Source of the DNA: Cercis canadensis
Lineage: Eukaryota > Streptophyta > Magnoliopsida > Fabales > Fabaceae
Length of the DNA stretch: 64,000 nucleotides
Direction: 5' to 3'
NCBI GenBank assembly: GCA_003255065.1
Contig: QAOA01004890.1
Span: 141,106 to 205,105 of the forward strand
Made by a program: the position numbers and the translations under genes. The notes under the pieces are model-generated. The model was not told the DNA's origin and searched no databases. It saw only the letters and a list, made by a program, of their open reading frames with translations. Below, piece by piece: positions 10,445-23,929 of the stretch (position 1 is the first letter of the stretch; the number at the start of each line of letters is the position of its first letter).

Positions 10445-13400
10445 TACACATATACATATAATAGAATAGAATAATAACACAATAATCAATTCGTTTGTCT
10501 TCTTACGTTTTTTTTTTTTTTTTTTTTTTTTTNTTTAATCTTGTGTGCTTTGTATTTGACTACACTACAGTCAGAAACAACGGAAATGCAGCAGAAGAAC
10601 ATTATATTGATTGATTATACAGAGAACACTGACAGATTGAGTTTTGATCCGACAGTGCAGTTCTATTGCAGCCCAGAACGACTTCGTCATGCGTTTTCCG
10701 GTTCCTAGGAAAGCTAAAAACCAAGGACCGCCCATCAAGGTCTAACCTTTTCATTTTTCAACGCTTGCAACATCTGCACTGCTCTTCCATCTCATATCAA
10801 CATCTGCACTGCTCTTCTCTTGTTTTGATTCTAACGCTTGCAATTTGCGATGAGGAATATTGTTCTTAGGGAACAGAGGTGTTATTATAGTCTATGCTAA
10901 TGTTTTATTTTTATTTTTTCAATTTTAATTTTTGAATAGACTCAAATTTATTAAATTTGGGATAAATTATTCTTGTTATAGGAATCTTATTATCAAAATA
11001 CTTACACTGCTCAATATTATTATGTTCTTCACCTAAAAAAATCCACTTTCATCAGTTTTTTTTTTTCTTTCAATATCTCTTTTGGGTTATCCAATTTACT
11101 TTTAAGTTTTAACACTCAAATTCTTTCAGATAATAATTTAGAAATTCGTTCTCAAAATTTGTCTATAATATTTTCCATTGCTTTTTAACCCATGCAAATA
11201 CCATTGGACTATACTAAAATGCCGGCGGAAGACTGTGCTCATTTCCTTCTCCTCGTACAATTATAAACTCTCTACCAAACAATTTATAATTAAATGGTCA
11301 TTTTTTAAATTTATAAATTTTATATTTAAAAATCAGATTCATAGCTAAAAATATTTAAAAAATTTAATGAACTCTTCATATTTATAAATTATAGTTTGTA
11401 GCTATAAAAATATATGCAAACGTCTGCGTAGTGTATACCGTTATCTCAAGCTCCCACCAAAGAAAAGAAAGAAAGACTTCAATTAAAAAATATATAAAAT
11501 TACGTTATTTAATAAATAAATAAATAAGACGGCTACATTTTGTTGCTTAAATAAAAACGAATATTTACCAAGCTGCAAATCTTAGTATAAATATTTATTG
11601 AACTGTATTATCTGTAATATTTCTAAACATAATACAGTTAAAAAATAAATAATCTTTCTAAGGAGAAATTTTTTTGACACAATACGTATCCCTTATATAT
11701 CAAACATTTTGTTTTGGATGTATTTGGCATTGGCACGTTGGTTTTTAAAAAGAGAATCCAATGAAGGTGGGCTTCTGATTGGCAAACGTGATCCTTCAAC
11801 CTAACCACTGCGCTGCGTTACTTATTTCTGCGGGGACCCCTGAATTTGAGGGGAAAGGGAAACCAAAAAAAAGGAATGCTGAAATAGTAATACCAGTAAA
11901 TAAAATTCCTGACCCGGGATTCAAATATTGAACCGTGAGAATTGGTGCACAGCAATGGCAGTGCTCCCTTAAGTGGGATCCACATCCACTTCATATTTGA
12001 CAATAGTCAAAGACTGTTCATAAGTGTACTATGAGTGGGCTCCACCCTTCTGTCCTCTGTAGTTTGCAATTGCATCCCCCATTGGCCACTAGGGACGGCT
12101 ATGGCTAAGCTACCTTGCACTAATTGGGTAGCCTTACCCTTCCCTCGAGTGTTTGGATAGAATTTTATGAACATCTCAAAAAAGATAATTAATTAATTAA
12201 TTAATATCAATCAAATGATGAAATACTTAATAAAATTTAATTTAAATATAATCAAAAGTATAAGAATATCTTAATATATATCTTTTTACAATTGTTCTGA
12301 CAGTCTATGTTTTTAAAAATCTTTACAATAATACAAAATTTAAAAACAAATTCCACCAAAAAGAGTTAACTAGAAAAAAGGCTTACGCTAACATAACGTA
12401 TACTTCCACGAATATATCCTCCTCCCCTCGCTCCCAGAACTTTTTTTCTTTGCTTATAAATTTAATAACTACCTTTCCTTCGCAACAATATATCTTCAAT
12501 TATTAGATAAAAACAAATTTCCTAATTAAAAATATCAAAAAATATAAAGATTAATTGTATGTATCTTGTAATCTACCACCCCTTTGATAACGTGGGAGTA
12601 AGATTATTTATATAATTAATAAGATCCACTTAAAATTTCTATAACAGCAATGCTGATTACTCCAACATTGCAATANCAACACTGCAATAATATTTTAATA
12701 ATTATTGTGGTTATATTTATGTCATTCCATTTTTTTTGGAAGAGATTTCAATTACCGATATATTCTCTACTCATAAGTCATAGCACAAAGTATTTTTCTC
12801 TCACTTTGTTGTTTGTGTCCCTTATAGTCTTTTAACATATAATATTAACAGCATCACATGAGCCAACATGTTACCATGGATTAATTAATTATCGTATAAT
12901 ATTTTCCAACACAAAACAAAACAAAAGTAAAATCACGTGATACTGTTATTGTTAATTTTGGGATTTAATTACAAATTAGTTTATTCACGTATTGAGTCGT
13001 GAATTCATAAGAGGATTAGGCCACTGATATTGAAATCAAAGTAAAAGCTCGTTGTTCAATTTTTGAATAAAGAAAATATGATGAACTTTATAATTACTCA
13101 CATACAATATTCTTCAAGGCACCTATTACTGTGAATGTCCACAAGAGGTTGAAAATGGAGGTTGATAGAAGCAATGGAGGGCAAAAGATAGAGAATAGCA
13201 TGAGTTTGATAGAAGCAATGGGGGGCAAAAGAAGGATAGCAAGGTCCCTGCCAAGCATCCTACGACAACCATGATGCTAGTCTCTAATAATTTCTGGTTG
13301 GTTTTGTGCCATTAAATTTATAACTAAACTGTAAAAAAACTTGAGAATTTATGCATAGTTTCTTCTTGTGCTATTAGTTATTTTTCTTATTGCCTTTTTT

Positions 13401-16400
13401 TTTTGTATAAGTAAATTATTATATAAATTTAAAAGGAAGTTTTTTTTTTTTTACAAATAAAATTATTTATAATTGTTGTATTTACTATTTCTTTTTTATT
13501 ACTTTTTTTTGTTTTTTTTATGGGTCTGATTTTTTTATGTTAAAAGGGACAATGAATGAAAGAGAAGATGAAAGGGACGGGGAGAAAGAATATGAAAGAG
13601 AGCAAAAAAAAAAGAATACAATCAGACACGCAAGATCTTAAGCGACGTGTCTTCATTGGACACGCCATGTGAGATCTAATGTATTTAGTAGGATTCACGC
13701 TATCAAAAAAATTTTTTTTTTTTATTTTGTTTACAAATATAATATTTAAATAAATAATTTTAAAAGTATAATATATAAATAAATAAATTTATAAAATATA
13801 ATATTATGATCAATGAGCCTAAAACAAAAGTAATTAGAGTTACCCTTTTTTTTTCTATCCCTTGCAATTGCAAACACCTATAATAACATATAATAATATT
13901 TAAATTTATTTACGTTTTTCATATAATTCACATCTCTAGGACTTCCTAGTGTGCAAACCTCATTTATCTCTCTCGTGCGAGAGATTTTGCTGTGCTATCC
14001 TCAAAAAAGTAAGCTTAACACTACACTAACTCTTAAAGCTTGAGTTATAAAAATTTATGAACTTAGTATAAGGCTCATGTAAATTCAATAAGTAATATGA
14101 ATGAAATGTTCAAATAGTTAACACAAATTGGGTGAAAAGGTTATAACTATCTCTTGAAAACTTTGTTTTTAAATATAATTTTTCTACGACCCAAATTATA
14201 TATTTTAACTTATATTTCGTGTCACTCTATTTCACATGACTTTTGCACCAAGCCTAAAAAAGAGTTATTAATTTCTATCCATAAATAGGAAGTTTTGAGA
14301 GTCAATATATCTCTACTTGATCCTAATTTTAAAATAAGTAAGCTAGCATAATTCATATATATAAAATAATATTATTCTCACTATTGTAGAATGTAGATTT
14401 TATCACTCTTCATTATCATTAATTCGATTCACACATTTAATAATGAATTTAATTAAACTTTTTGTGTTGGATTCACATTTCATGTCACGTACATAAAGAG
14501 AAATTTCTAAAAAAGAAAAAAAAAACATGTCGGATCAATAGTAGTACGGATCTAGAGAGGGTCCACCAACAGTATTCCACGTCAAATAATTCGTCTGCAT
14601 CGAGGCATACAGTAATTTTATTAATTAAATAATGGGTTCAAAATATTAATATTGGTATTATTATTAAAAGAAGTTAAGAACAATAAAAAGGAAGAAAAAA
14701 GTGGTCAGTCTTCACATGTCTGAGGACACAATACGTCACTGACACAAATGTCAGTAAAACTGGTCAGTAGTTTGCAGTAGGCTGCAGGCAGCAAGCAACT
14801 TGGGTCAGAACCAGACAGCTGCCCATGTGGGTCCCATTCCCCTATTTTTTAACATTTAGTGTAGGATAAAGCGGGGCACGCCGGCACGCGAGGCCTTTGC
14901 CCCCTTTAACATATCCTCACGTGCCTTCACGTGACTTATTTTCTCGAGACTCTGCCTCTCTTTTTTCTTTTTAATATATAATAATATAGTCGTATATTTT
15001 GTCTTTCTTGGTCAGCTGTGGAAAGGCAGGAGGATATTGGTGTACCATGGAGTGAGAATATGGAAACTATGCTGAGTTGCTTACTAGTTACTACTACTGC
15101 TACTTACTGCTTCAGGTTGCTCATAAAATGTTATTGCTGTTGCTGTACGGTCAAGCCCCTGTCCACCCAAACCATCCATGCTTTTCGCATTCGCATTCGC
15201 ATTCGCATATCCTTTCCCTCTTCCTATCCTCCACCTCTCATATGCTATCTTTACCACAATCTTATCTTAATATTCTAATTCTGCCAAATCCAACCCATAT
15301 CTACTTCATTCACTGTCATTTCTTATACCATGACTTCAATCGCAACGCATCGCTTTCATCACATATTTATAAATTAACTTGGGGTTTGGCTTTTTTTTAT
15401 TATTTTAAGTCGGATTAATTAATTTGAAGCCTCACACGTTTTGTGAAACTTTTCTCTCAATTATTTGGGTTTGAGACTACAGAAATATGTGGCAAATTGA
15501 TTCACAAAATACATTGAGGCAAATTTTTTATTAAAATGGAGTATAATACATTTTTAATTATTTTATTTATAGGATATAAATAATATAAGTCACACTACTT
15601 ACAAAATAGCGTAATATTTTTTTTATGTGCTTATTTATAATTTAATTAAAACTGTCTTAAATTAATAAATAATTTTTAAATTACTTTATTTGCGTAAATA
15701 TTTAATAAAATTATATTTTATTAGTCCGAAATATGTTAGTAAGACTGAGACATTCCATATGAGTTTTGCTTAGCCCATTTCTAAATATTAATCTTCCAAA
15801 AAAAAAAGTGAATGATGTGTCACCGTGAATCTACCTCAGATCAGGTGCCAATCTAGTTGTGGATTTGGGCTCCTAGAGGGATGAAGTCCCGCTTTTGGAA
15901 AGGGCCCATTCTTGGGCTCCAAATTAGACCCAATCAGATTATAGGGATTGGGCTGCGTGCACTCCTTTCTAATGGTGTAATGGGCCGCATCCTCAAATAC
16001 AGCCGTACAAGAGAGATAGGCCCAAAAAGGTTGTTTATGGCCCATAGGAGTTGATGTCTTATTTCTCAATACTCAAAAAGTGTCCCCCTTGATTTGGACA
16101 ATCTCTGCGCAAGGCACAAACTTGACTTGAGAACCCAAACTATGTGTTGTGCCTGTATTCATTGTTCATCAATCTCTCATGAGCCATAAGCCACAAGAAA
16201 ACATCATATTTCACTTACTGGTACGGTAGGCCAACGCCAAATCCCATTCCACAAGTTTGAGCAAGGGCATACTTGTTGTTAAAACACTAATCAAACAACT
16301 CACAATTATATAATCCTCCATCACTCCTAATTCTCTAGTTTTTCTTCCTCCTCGGATATAATGCCTCAACTTTCTTCTCATCTTGCGCAATAATAACCAT

Positions 16401-16414
16401 TTATATTAATAATA
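10445..16414. other. Long AT-rich intergenic region
   Basis: No convincing gene in about 6 kb. It contains a poly(T) run with an N at 10533, and direct repeats of CATCTGCACTGCTCTTC near 10768 and 10801. An N at 12676 is flanked by near-duplicate CAACATTGCAATA and CAACACTGCAATAA. A partial duplication of TTGATAGAAGCAATGG lies near 13161 and 13205. A GC-rich patch with ACGTG cores sits near 14870-14935, and a TTCGCA hexamer repeat at about 15183-15208. Short open frames here (for example 15018-15278) have simple-sequence composition and I do not accept them as genes. Confidence 0.5.
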
Positions 16415-16871
16415 AGACTTAATTGTAATTTTGATCATTTTATTTTAACAAATTAATTTTTTTTTTTTGTCTCTCTTGTTTAAAAGGGAATAATTTAGTC
16501 TTTTTATATTGAAGAGTTACGTCTTACGAATTTCCTCATAAAATTTTACTTTGATCTAACAGTGAGACTTAGTCTAAAATACCAAAATTATAAATTTTCA
16601 TTTAATAGCAAATTTAGATTCATTCACTGTTAAATCAAGTTGAAATTTTGTGAAAAAGTTCAAAAAACGCATCTCTTCAATATGAACGGTGAAATTATTA
16701 ATCAAAAATTTTATACCTTAAAATAGACATAAGAAATTTTGGCTTCAAAATAAAATGACTAAAATTGTATATTTTATGAATATAGAGATATTAAATAATT
16801 TCCTTTTAAACAAGGGAGATAAAAAAAGTTTATGTTGTTAAAATAGGAGAACTAAAATTGTAATTAAACCT
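16415..16871. mobile_element. Inverted-repeat MITE, family A, copy 2
   Basis: The ends read AGACTTAATTGTAATTTTGA on the left and the complement of AGGTTTAATTACAATTTTAG on the right. They match the element at 4091-4596. The inner arms again carry the symmetric GATCTAACAGTGAGAC and CACTGTTAAATCAAG phrases. At 457 bp it is slightly shorter than copy 1. It is non-coding. Confidence 0.75.
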
Positions 16872-18690
16872 AATACTAAACATAAGATTAACTAGAAAAG
16901 CAAAAAACAAATGATAATAAGGTATATATCATAGGGTTGACTTTATGAATAGGTTGGTCAACTATTATACCTCGGAAATATTATCACTGTAGCTAGTACT
17001 GTAGATTGGCTAAGCCAATTTCCTCCGATTCAGAACAATCAGTAAGTGGCCCCACAGAATTTTATTCTATTTTTTATATTTTGCTGAGTGGGACAGAAAT
17101 TATTTACTTCGCCTTTGTGCTTAATGCTGTTTATTAGTCTTCATTCTGCAACTGCATTAGTGTTTGCAATTTTTAAAATTTATCAAATATTTTTTATTAC
17201 ATAATATTACGGAAAATTAACCTTTTGATTTCATATAAATTATCAAAATTTCTTAGTCACTTACAGATGTTATTATAATGTAACGTAAGACTACTGAAAG
17301 GAATATATGGCTGACTACTCTCATAATCTATTGGCGACAGTTGGGATTATTAACTTTAGGGAAAAGAAAAGATTTAGTTAGTAATTAAGCTTCAATGCAG
17401 ACTGCAGAGTGTTTGTTTATTTAATTTTATTTTATTTTTTGTTTTGTTTTGTTTTGTTTTGTCTGATGAGAATCTTTGAGATACAGAGACAGTTATGAAG
17501 GGCCATAACTATTAACGTAACGGCCACCTCCAACAACATAACGGCTCCCCCTAACATGACATTCTTGTGAGTTGTTATGGTACAAGGAAAGACACGGTTG
17601 CTGTTGAGATCTGATGTGGCGAATGGCCACACCCAAATAGAAAGAAAAGAAAAGCACTGTCCTACTGCCAACTCTCCAGAATTTTGAAAACTTTGAGGCG
17701 CAACCCCTCTCTCCCTTGGGCTGTGACCCTCACAAAACAAAATCAAATTGCTTACGTACGCTGGCATTAGGTCAAATTAGTCCCTTTTTCGCTGTTTAAT
17801 GCTTCTTAGCTAATATTTCTTGCTTTAGTGGTTGATTAATTAATGCCCTTATTTATTTATTTTTTTGCCATTAATGCCCTTATTCATTTAGCTTAAAATT
17901 ACGCATATCGCACGCGGGTGACGCTAAATGCTTGGTGCTGAGCTGCTTTGGACACCCATCTTTCCAATGAGAGTGGCCCGGGGCCCCACTTAAGTTAAGA
18001 GATTCCATGCTCTAGGGCCATTACTGATTCCATTTCCACGTCATGACTCATGACTCATGATCATCACCGTTGAATTCAAAAAACCTAATTCTTCCTTTTC
18101 CTTTGTTCTTATTTTTTGGCCCCCACTTAAGAATTTCATGTTTGAAAGAGTCCATGCTCTATGGTCCCCCACACGCCCGCACCGGTGAGGAGAACATAGA
18201 AAGAGAGATGAGAAATCCTTTAGTAACAGTGTTAATAATGTTTGTCATTTGATTTGGAACGTGTAAAGTACTTTCTACCAAAACAAACAATATCTAAAGT
18301 ACACCTTATTGACTCAATCATGGCTTGTAAAGAATTGCTCAATTAGGAAGAAAACAAATAAAACCAAATAGCTTAATTTTTAAAAAAATTCAAAAATAAA
18401 AAACAAAAGGAGGAATTACAACAATAAACTATAATAATAATAAATAAATAAAAAGAGTAGTGAATAATCTTGCTTTCAAGTAGCATATGGGAAAGGAGGT
18501 GATATTTGTCAAAAGGTTAGATAAGCTGCCGCCACTACACCCTCCTACTTTGCCTTACACCTCACGCCTTCCCTTTTATTCATGTATCTGTATATGTATG
18601 GAGTATGGTGTGCTCTGCTCTGCTCTGCTGTGCCTCCGTGTCCAACTCACCCTTTCTGCCCACTCAACGCCAAAGCGTTAACCTCAAGCA

Positions 18691-18725
18691 GGGAATAGGG
18701 GTTAGGGGTTGGGTTGGGTTGGGTT
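18691..18725 (+). repeat. GGGTT-type repeat with quadruplex potential
   Basis: Seven runs of three or more G separated by two to four bases (GGGAATAGGGGTTAGGGG, then four GGGTT units). This fits the rule for an intramolecular G-quadruplex. It is a short simple repeat, not a gene. Confidence 0.6.
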
Positions 18726-20083
18726 GCCAATTCGTTTACCCGTGACTCCCCTCCGCTTCTGTTTTAGATAACCTTGCAAAACAAAAACACTTGCAACTCT
18801 TTACAACATTAACTTGCATGATTTAAATATTATTAACCATGATATAATATACTTTTACTTTACTGTATTTTAAAGGGAAGTCATGTGTTGTGCATATTAG
18901 AAAATCATTAATTTGACAATAGTGAGTAGTGACAACCATGATATTAACAGTGGCATTGAAAATAACTCTTATTAAATCGTGATATAACAATTATAATATG
19001 ACACTTAACCCCATAGTATCCATAATCTTACGAACATGGTATCTATTTTTGTAAATGGCGATTTGCAATTACGAACTACCCACAGCAATGGTAACCAGAT
19101 GAAGTTACAGAGGACAATTGCATGCGCAACCAGCCAAAAAGATTGCTTGGCAGTATGGCCAGGAGCCATATGTAAGGCATGTGCTTATACGACACAAACT
19201 TGTTATATACACTTAAATATAATGTATGTTACTTAAAAAATAATAATAATAAATATATATTTTTTGGTTTGTGATGTGTGCTAGTACACGCCATGTGAAT
19301 GAGTTAAAAGGAGGAATTAGTTGAAATCTTCCGTCTACCAACTCAACGATAATAGAATCCCATGAAAGACAACTCCTTCACAAGTTCACATGCATGCTCA
19401 CTCCATTTGGAGCAGAAATAGTAACCCCGCCGTCTGTAATCTGAAATTTACAGACAAGTAGTTATGGTAAAACAAAATTGCTAAGAGGACAAACACAACG
19501 GTTGCAACTTTTGCACCTCTATTTGTAGGGTATTTCTGTTCCACAACTGTAGGATGTGATATAAATCACATCTCAAAAGTAATTTGAGTTATACTATATA
19601 TTAAATTAATATAGTTGTCATAATATTATTTTTTCATATAAATTATATGTAATTTTAATAAAATTTAAATTATATTAGTATGATATAATTATATAAAAAA
19701 TTATTTAATGTGACATTATGTTATATCAAGGTGGTGTAATGTAAAAACACTCCTATTTATAATAATAACTTGGTTAAAATTTAAAAGTAGTTAAAGTAAT
19801 ACTCAAATTAATCTGTAGGCATAACCTGGTTTAGGTAACTTTTTCATTTCATGTACGAAAATCAAATAGCATCTGGATAAATATTAGACAATATACTACA
19901 AATTTTTTTGGTTATACAGCACTCAGCCGTCAACACTTCTGTTCTATGGTTCATGAATTTCATCTCCGTAGTTCATTTGAAGAAGGAATTTAAATTATTT
20001 GCAATGCCGTGGAATTAAATTGTGAAATTGGAAGGTTATTAGGGATTAATACATAATTAGAAGGGAGAAGATAACTTCAAAAA

Positions 20084-20123
20084 GTTTTGCGGCAACACTC
20101 TTTTGATTGAGTAAAGTAAAGGG
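20084..20123 (+). repeat. 40-bp direct repeat, left copy
   Basis: Starts GTTTTGCGGCAACACTCTTT and ends GTAAAGTAAAGGG. The same 40 bases recur at 20276-20315, directly after the N at 20275. The duplication is probably an assembly overlap rather than a real repeat. Confidence 0.7.
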
Positions 20124-20275
20124 AGTGATTCTTCTGAATAATGCATATTTGCAAACTAATTACACATATAAGGCACATTTGAAACTATTTCCATAACTAC
20201 GGTAGTTTTTTTTTTTACTTTTTCTCTTCAGTGTCGCATTTTGAACTGTAATGAAGAGTCGAATTTTCGTTTGAN

Positions 20276-20315
20276 GTTTTGCGGCAACACTCTTTTGATT
20301 GAGTAAAGTAAAGGG
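20276..20315 (+). repeat. 40-bp direct repeat, right copy, beside an N
   Basis: Identical by eye to 20084-20123 and begins at the first base after the N. See the finding on duplications at gaps. Confidence 0.7.
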
Positions 20316-20760
20316 CAGAGTGTCTCTTTATCAGTGGGGGGTGGGGGGTTGGCGGTTGGGTCGTATCAGGTAATGCTTTTGTAAATATTTGTCTTGTTAT
20401 TTTTATTTTCTGGTTAAAAAAAGGATAAGCCAAGCCCAGAAGAAAGAGGTGAGTTGGAACAGGTCACCCACATATTGTTTATTAATTATTTTATTTATTT
20501 TTCCTTTTTCAATATTGTTTCGGTTCATAAAAGCAAAGGTGTGGTGAGCCGCGTTGAGGAATGAAAGGGCTTTTAACAAAGGACAAGGCAGTGAGTGAAT
20601 AAGCTAAGCGCACTCGCAATTGCAACAGGAGAAACAGAGAGAGCAGCTCATCATTTCAAAGGCAAAGGAGAAAAAGAGAAAGCAAAAAAGAAGGGCAGAG
20701 AAAGAAAGAAAGAAAGAGAGGAATTGAAGGAAGAAGAAAGGTTTCTGTGAAGGCTTAGAG

Positions 20761-22255
20761 ATGATGCAGTCGGAGCAGGCGCAGCCACAGAACCAGTTGG
20801 TGGTGCAAAATTCAGGGAGCCTCAGCTTCAGCAGCCATTTGTCTAAGGAAGATGAGGAGATGTCAAGGTCTGCTCTCTCTTCTTTCAAAGCCAAAGAGGA
20901 AGAGATTGAAAGGAAGAAGATGGAGGTCAGAGAAAAGGTTCAGTTGCAGTTGGGTCGAGTCGAGGAAGAAACTAAGCGTCTCGCCTTGATTCGTGAGGTA
21001 TCTCACCAACTTCAACTTCTCATAAATGTTTTCAGTTTTAAAGAAATTCAACATTAAACTATGCTTTCATGTTTGAAATTGGCTGAAAAATCCTCTTACA
21101 AGGCCTTGGTTTGTGTACCACAAAATTAACTTTGTTTTAGAAACAAATACCTTTCTCTTCCTAATTAAAATTTTAGAAACAAAAGGGAGGAGGAGGGAGT
21201 TCTTACCAAGATCAAAAAGAAAGTATTTGTGGTTTTCAATAGAGGAAAAAAAAAAGACAGCCTTAGTTAGAAAAGACAGTTTTTTGTTGTTTCTCTACTA
21301 AGAAAATTAGGCTACTTTTTATGTTAAAGGATTGATTTTTTGAGTTTTAGGAAAGCTATTATCACGGCCAGAAATTCCTGAAGCATGGAAGTTCAACTCT
21401 TCTGTTTATTTTTTCTATGAATCTCGTAATTTTACAACAAAGAGACCACATGAAGTTTCCATAACGTCTAAATCTCTGGGAGATGCCCGATCTGTGGTTT
21501 TGTACACTAGACAGAGTGAATTTGTAACCGAAAAATGTTACTTTTTCCCTTGTATTTTTTATGTAAAATTTCAAAACTCTAACTTGTTGATGGCGAAAGA
21601 TAGTTAATAGCATGGAATTCAAGAGCCCCTAGTAGCGATATTGCTTCTGAAATTTTTATGATACCCTTGAGCTTTTCCTTTTTCTGATTGTGTGCAACTA
21701 TAATTGATGTCTCTTGTAATTGAGGAACACCAGGAGCTTGAAGCTCTGGCAGATCCAATGAGGAAGGAAGTTGCAGTGGTCCGGAAAAAGATTGATTCAG
21801 TAAACAAAGAGTTAAAGCCACTAGGCCATACCTGCCAGAAGAAGGTGAAGCTCACTTCAGTTATATCAAAATCTGAAATTGACGGGAACTAGCCTTAATA
21901 TGTATATATGATTGTTAATTATATTTTACTGTCTAATTACAAATTATTGAGGGCCACATTGAAATTGGATCTATGATTTGTTACAGGAGAGAGAATACAA
22001 AGAAGCCCTTGAAGCTTTCAATGAAAAGAACAGGGAAAAAGTACAGCTAATTACCAGGTTAATGGAGGTTAGTCGCAATTCGTTATAGTGGCTGTCACCT
22101 GTGAATGATTCAATGACATAAATTTCCTTATTCTGATCTGATATAAGATTGTTTTGTGTTTGTTTCATCACTATCAACAGCTGGTGAGTGAAAGTGAGAG
22201 AACGAGGATGAAGAAGCTGGAGGAGCTGAATAAGAACATAGATTCCATGCACTAG
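20761..22255 (+). CDS. RAB6-interacting golgin / DUF662 (Transcrip_act) family protein
   Basis: A small coiled-coil protein of the plant DUF662 family, also labelled RAB6-interacting golgin. The cellular role in plants is poorly defined; a Golgi function is inferred from the family name only. The exons are 20761-20997, 21734-21844, 21987-22067 and 22181-22255 (TAG). All are phase 0 with GT/AG borders, giving 167 residues. The N-terminal ~35 residues are Gln/Ser-rich. After that the family pattern runs unbroken: SKEDEEMSRSALSSFKAKEE, KVQLQLGRVEEETKRLALIR, ELEALADPMRKEV, ELKPLGHTCQKKEREYKEAL and MKKLEELNKNID. Heptad-like charged helices span roughly residues 36-160. The next ATG is the second codon (20764), so the start is uncertain by one residue. 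The gene is intact, and its leader is GA-rich. Confidence 0.92.
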
Positions 22256-23929
22256 CCAACTGCTAATGACTCTCTGATTAGGTTTGTGTGGTATATTAAA
22301 GATGACATAGTATATTTATATGTATGGGTGTCTTGTGCTTGTGTATTTCTGTGGTGTTAATGTTTGTTTCACTAGCATTTCGTGGGACATTAGCTAATTT
22401 AGGCAGCAGGGAAATACCCTAAAAACAGGCTTGTAACTAAACACTGGCATTTTGCTGTCATTTTTTCCCCTTTCAATTCACTTTGTACTGCCTTTTTTTC
22501 TTCCCCACTTTATTTAATTTATTGATGTAATTTGAATTTTGTCTCCAAGAAGGTCTTGATGTTGTGTTAGTTTTCAATTCATCAGTGATTAAGATATACA
22601 CTTGAGAGAGCAGTTCAGTGTTAGAGCAGGGTAGTGGAATTCTGCTTTTTCTTTCCCCTCACCCTTTTAGGCATTGGCCGCTGATAAGGGGTGAAGAGAT
22701 TATGATTGGGGACATAAATTCCCATTCTTTGGGCATCTCATGGAAATTGAATGATTGCATTGCATTTTGAAACAATAAGGAGCAAATGGGATTGTGATTA
22801 TCTTGAATAAAAAAATCACTAACTCTTTTAATTTACGTTACTCAGTTTGCTGAGGAGTTGAATTTACTTTGTACCCATATCCCTCAGCTTTTGGTTACCG
22901 TAAATCAGAAACATGATCAGAATATTCATGGGGCAGGGGGGAAAAAAGAAAAGAAACATGATTCGTAAACTAATCGGCTATGACGTTGGAAATGACGGTA
23001 TCACTTAATGACTTTAATGTCCCATTATATATCTCTCTCTTACGCCTTAATCTTGTTATCTCTTCTAACCTATAAAGTCTACGCAACTGATTTTGAGACT
23101 TTTTTTAATTTTTTGGCCATCAACTGAAACAACCCCTCTTTGCACGCCGTTGCGGCTAATAAAATCGGGACTTGGAACTTGCAAGTGCTTTGCTTTACAA
23201 TTTTTAGAAGCCAAAAGTTCTTAGTATTATTATTTTTTGCTATTTAATTTTAGATTGATCTGTAGAGCAGCCATCGTCCATGACCGTTCAAAATCCAACA
23301 AAAAACTGTCCGACAATATAACAGAATTAATTTCAATAAAGACAAATGGAGCGTTTCGGATTCGGTACATCTGAATTCCGAGTGCGTGAAACGATGAAGG
23401 GGAGACACAAAGGTACCACGCTGTCTTGTCTTTTACCCTTCATTTTAACGATCAATAATACCACACGCACCTTGGAAACAAAATGCATCGTTATACCCAA
23501 TATTTACTGGTTTCAACTTTCAAGTCTTACCTTTTACGTCATATTTTCACCAATTTTATAAAGTAAATTATATTATGGTTTAAAAAATGTTCTTGAAAAT
23601 TATGATATGTTATATTATATGTAAATAATTAATATATGAATGATATATATAATTAATTATTTTAAATTTATTTTAAAAAATAAAATAAAATATATTTATA
23701 TTTAATAAAATATAAATTATGTCATAAAATTTCTTCTTCTTTTTTTTTTTTTTGCAGATTTTAAACTTTTGAAAAATAAAGAAAACATAAGATAAAGTTT
23801 TAAATATGCTTCAGATATTATACATATATCACATAAAAAATATTAGAACTATATAATTATCATAACATAATAATTTTATGTTAATAATTTTTTTTTTATT
23901 TGATGTCATGACATGACATGCGTCTAACC
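22256..23929. other. 3' UTR of the golgin gene and intergenic sequence
   Basis: Probable 3' UTR for the first 250-300 bases (T-rich, with TTTAATTTATTGATGTAATTT near 22512), then AT-rich spacer. No supported gene. The open frame at 23346-23561 has no recognisable domain. Confidence 0.45.

Larger units (their letters stand above)
16872..20760. other. Intergenic region upstream of the golgin gene
   Basis: AT-rich and without a supported gene. It holds a GTTTT pentamer repeat at about 17438-17461, a G-tract repeat at 18691-18725, and a 40-bp duplication on either side of an N (20084-20123 and 20276-20315). The last 150 bases before 20761 are GA-rich (GAAAGAAAGAAAGAAAG near 20700) and probably form the 5' leader of the next gene. 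Confidence 0.5.

Noticed and set aside
15018..15418. Two overlapping open frames near 15 kb
   Set aside because: They are made of CT-rich and hexamer-repeat sequence and lack any protein-like pattern.
17432..17767. 111-residue minus-strand frame
   Set aside because: Ends in translated GTTTT simple repeat and shows no conserved pattern.
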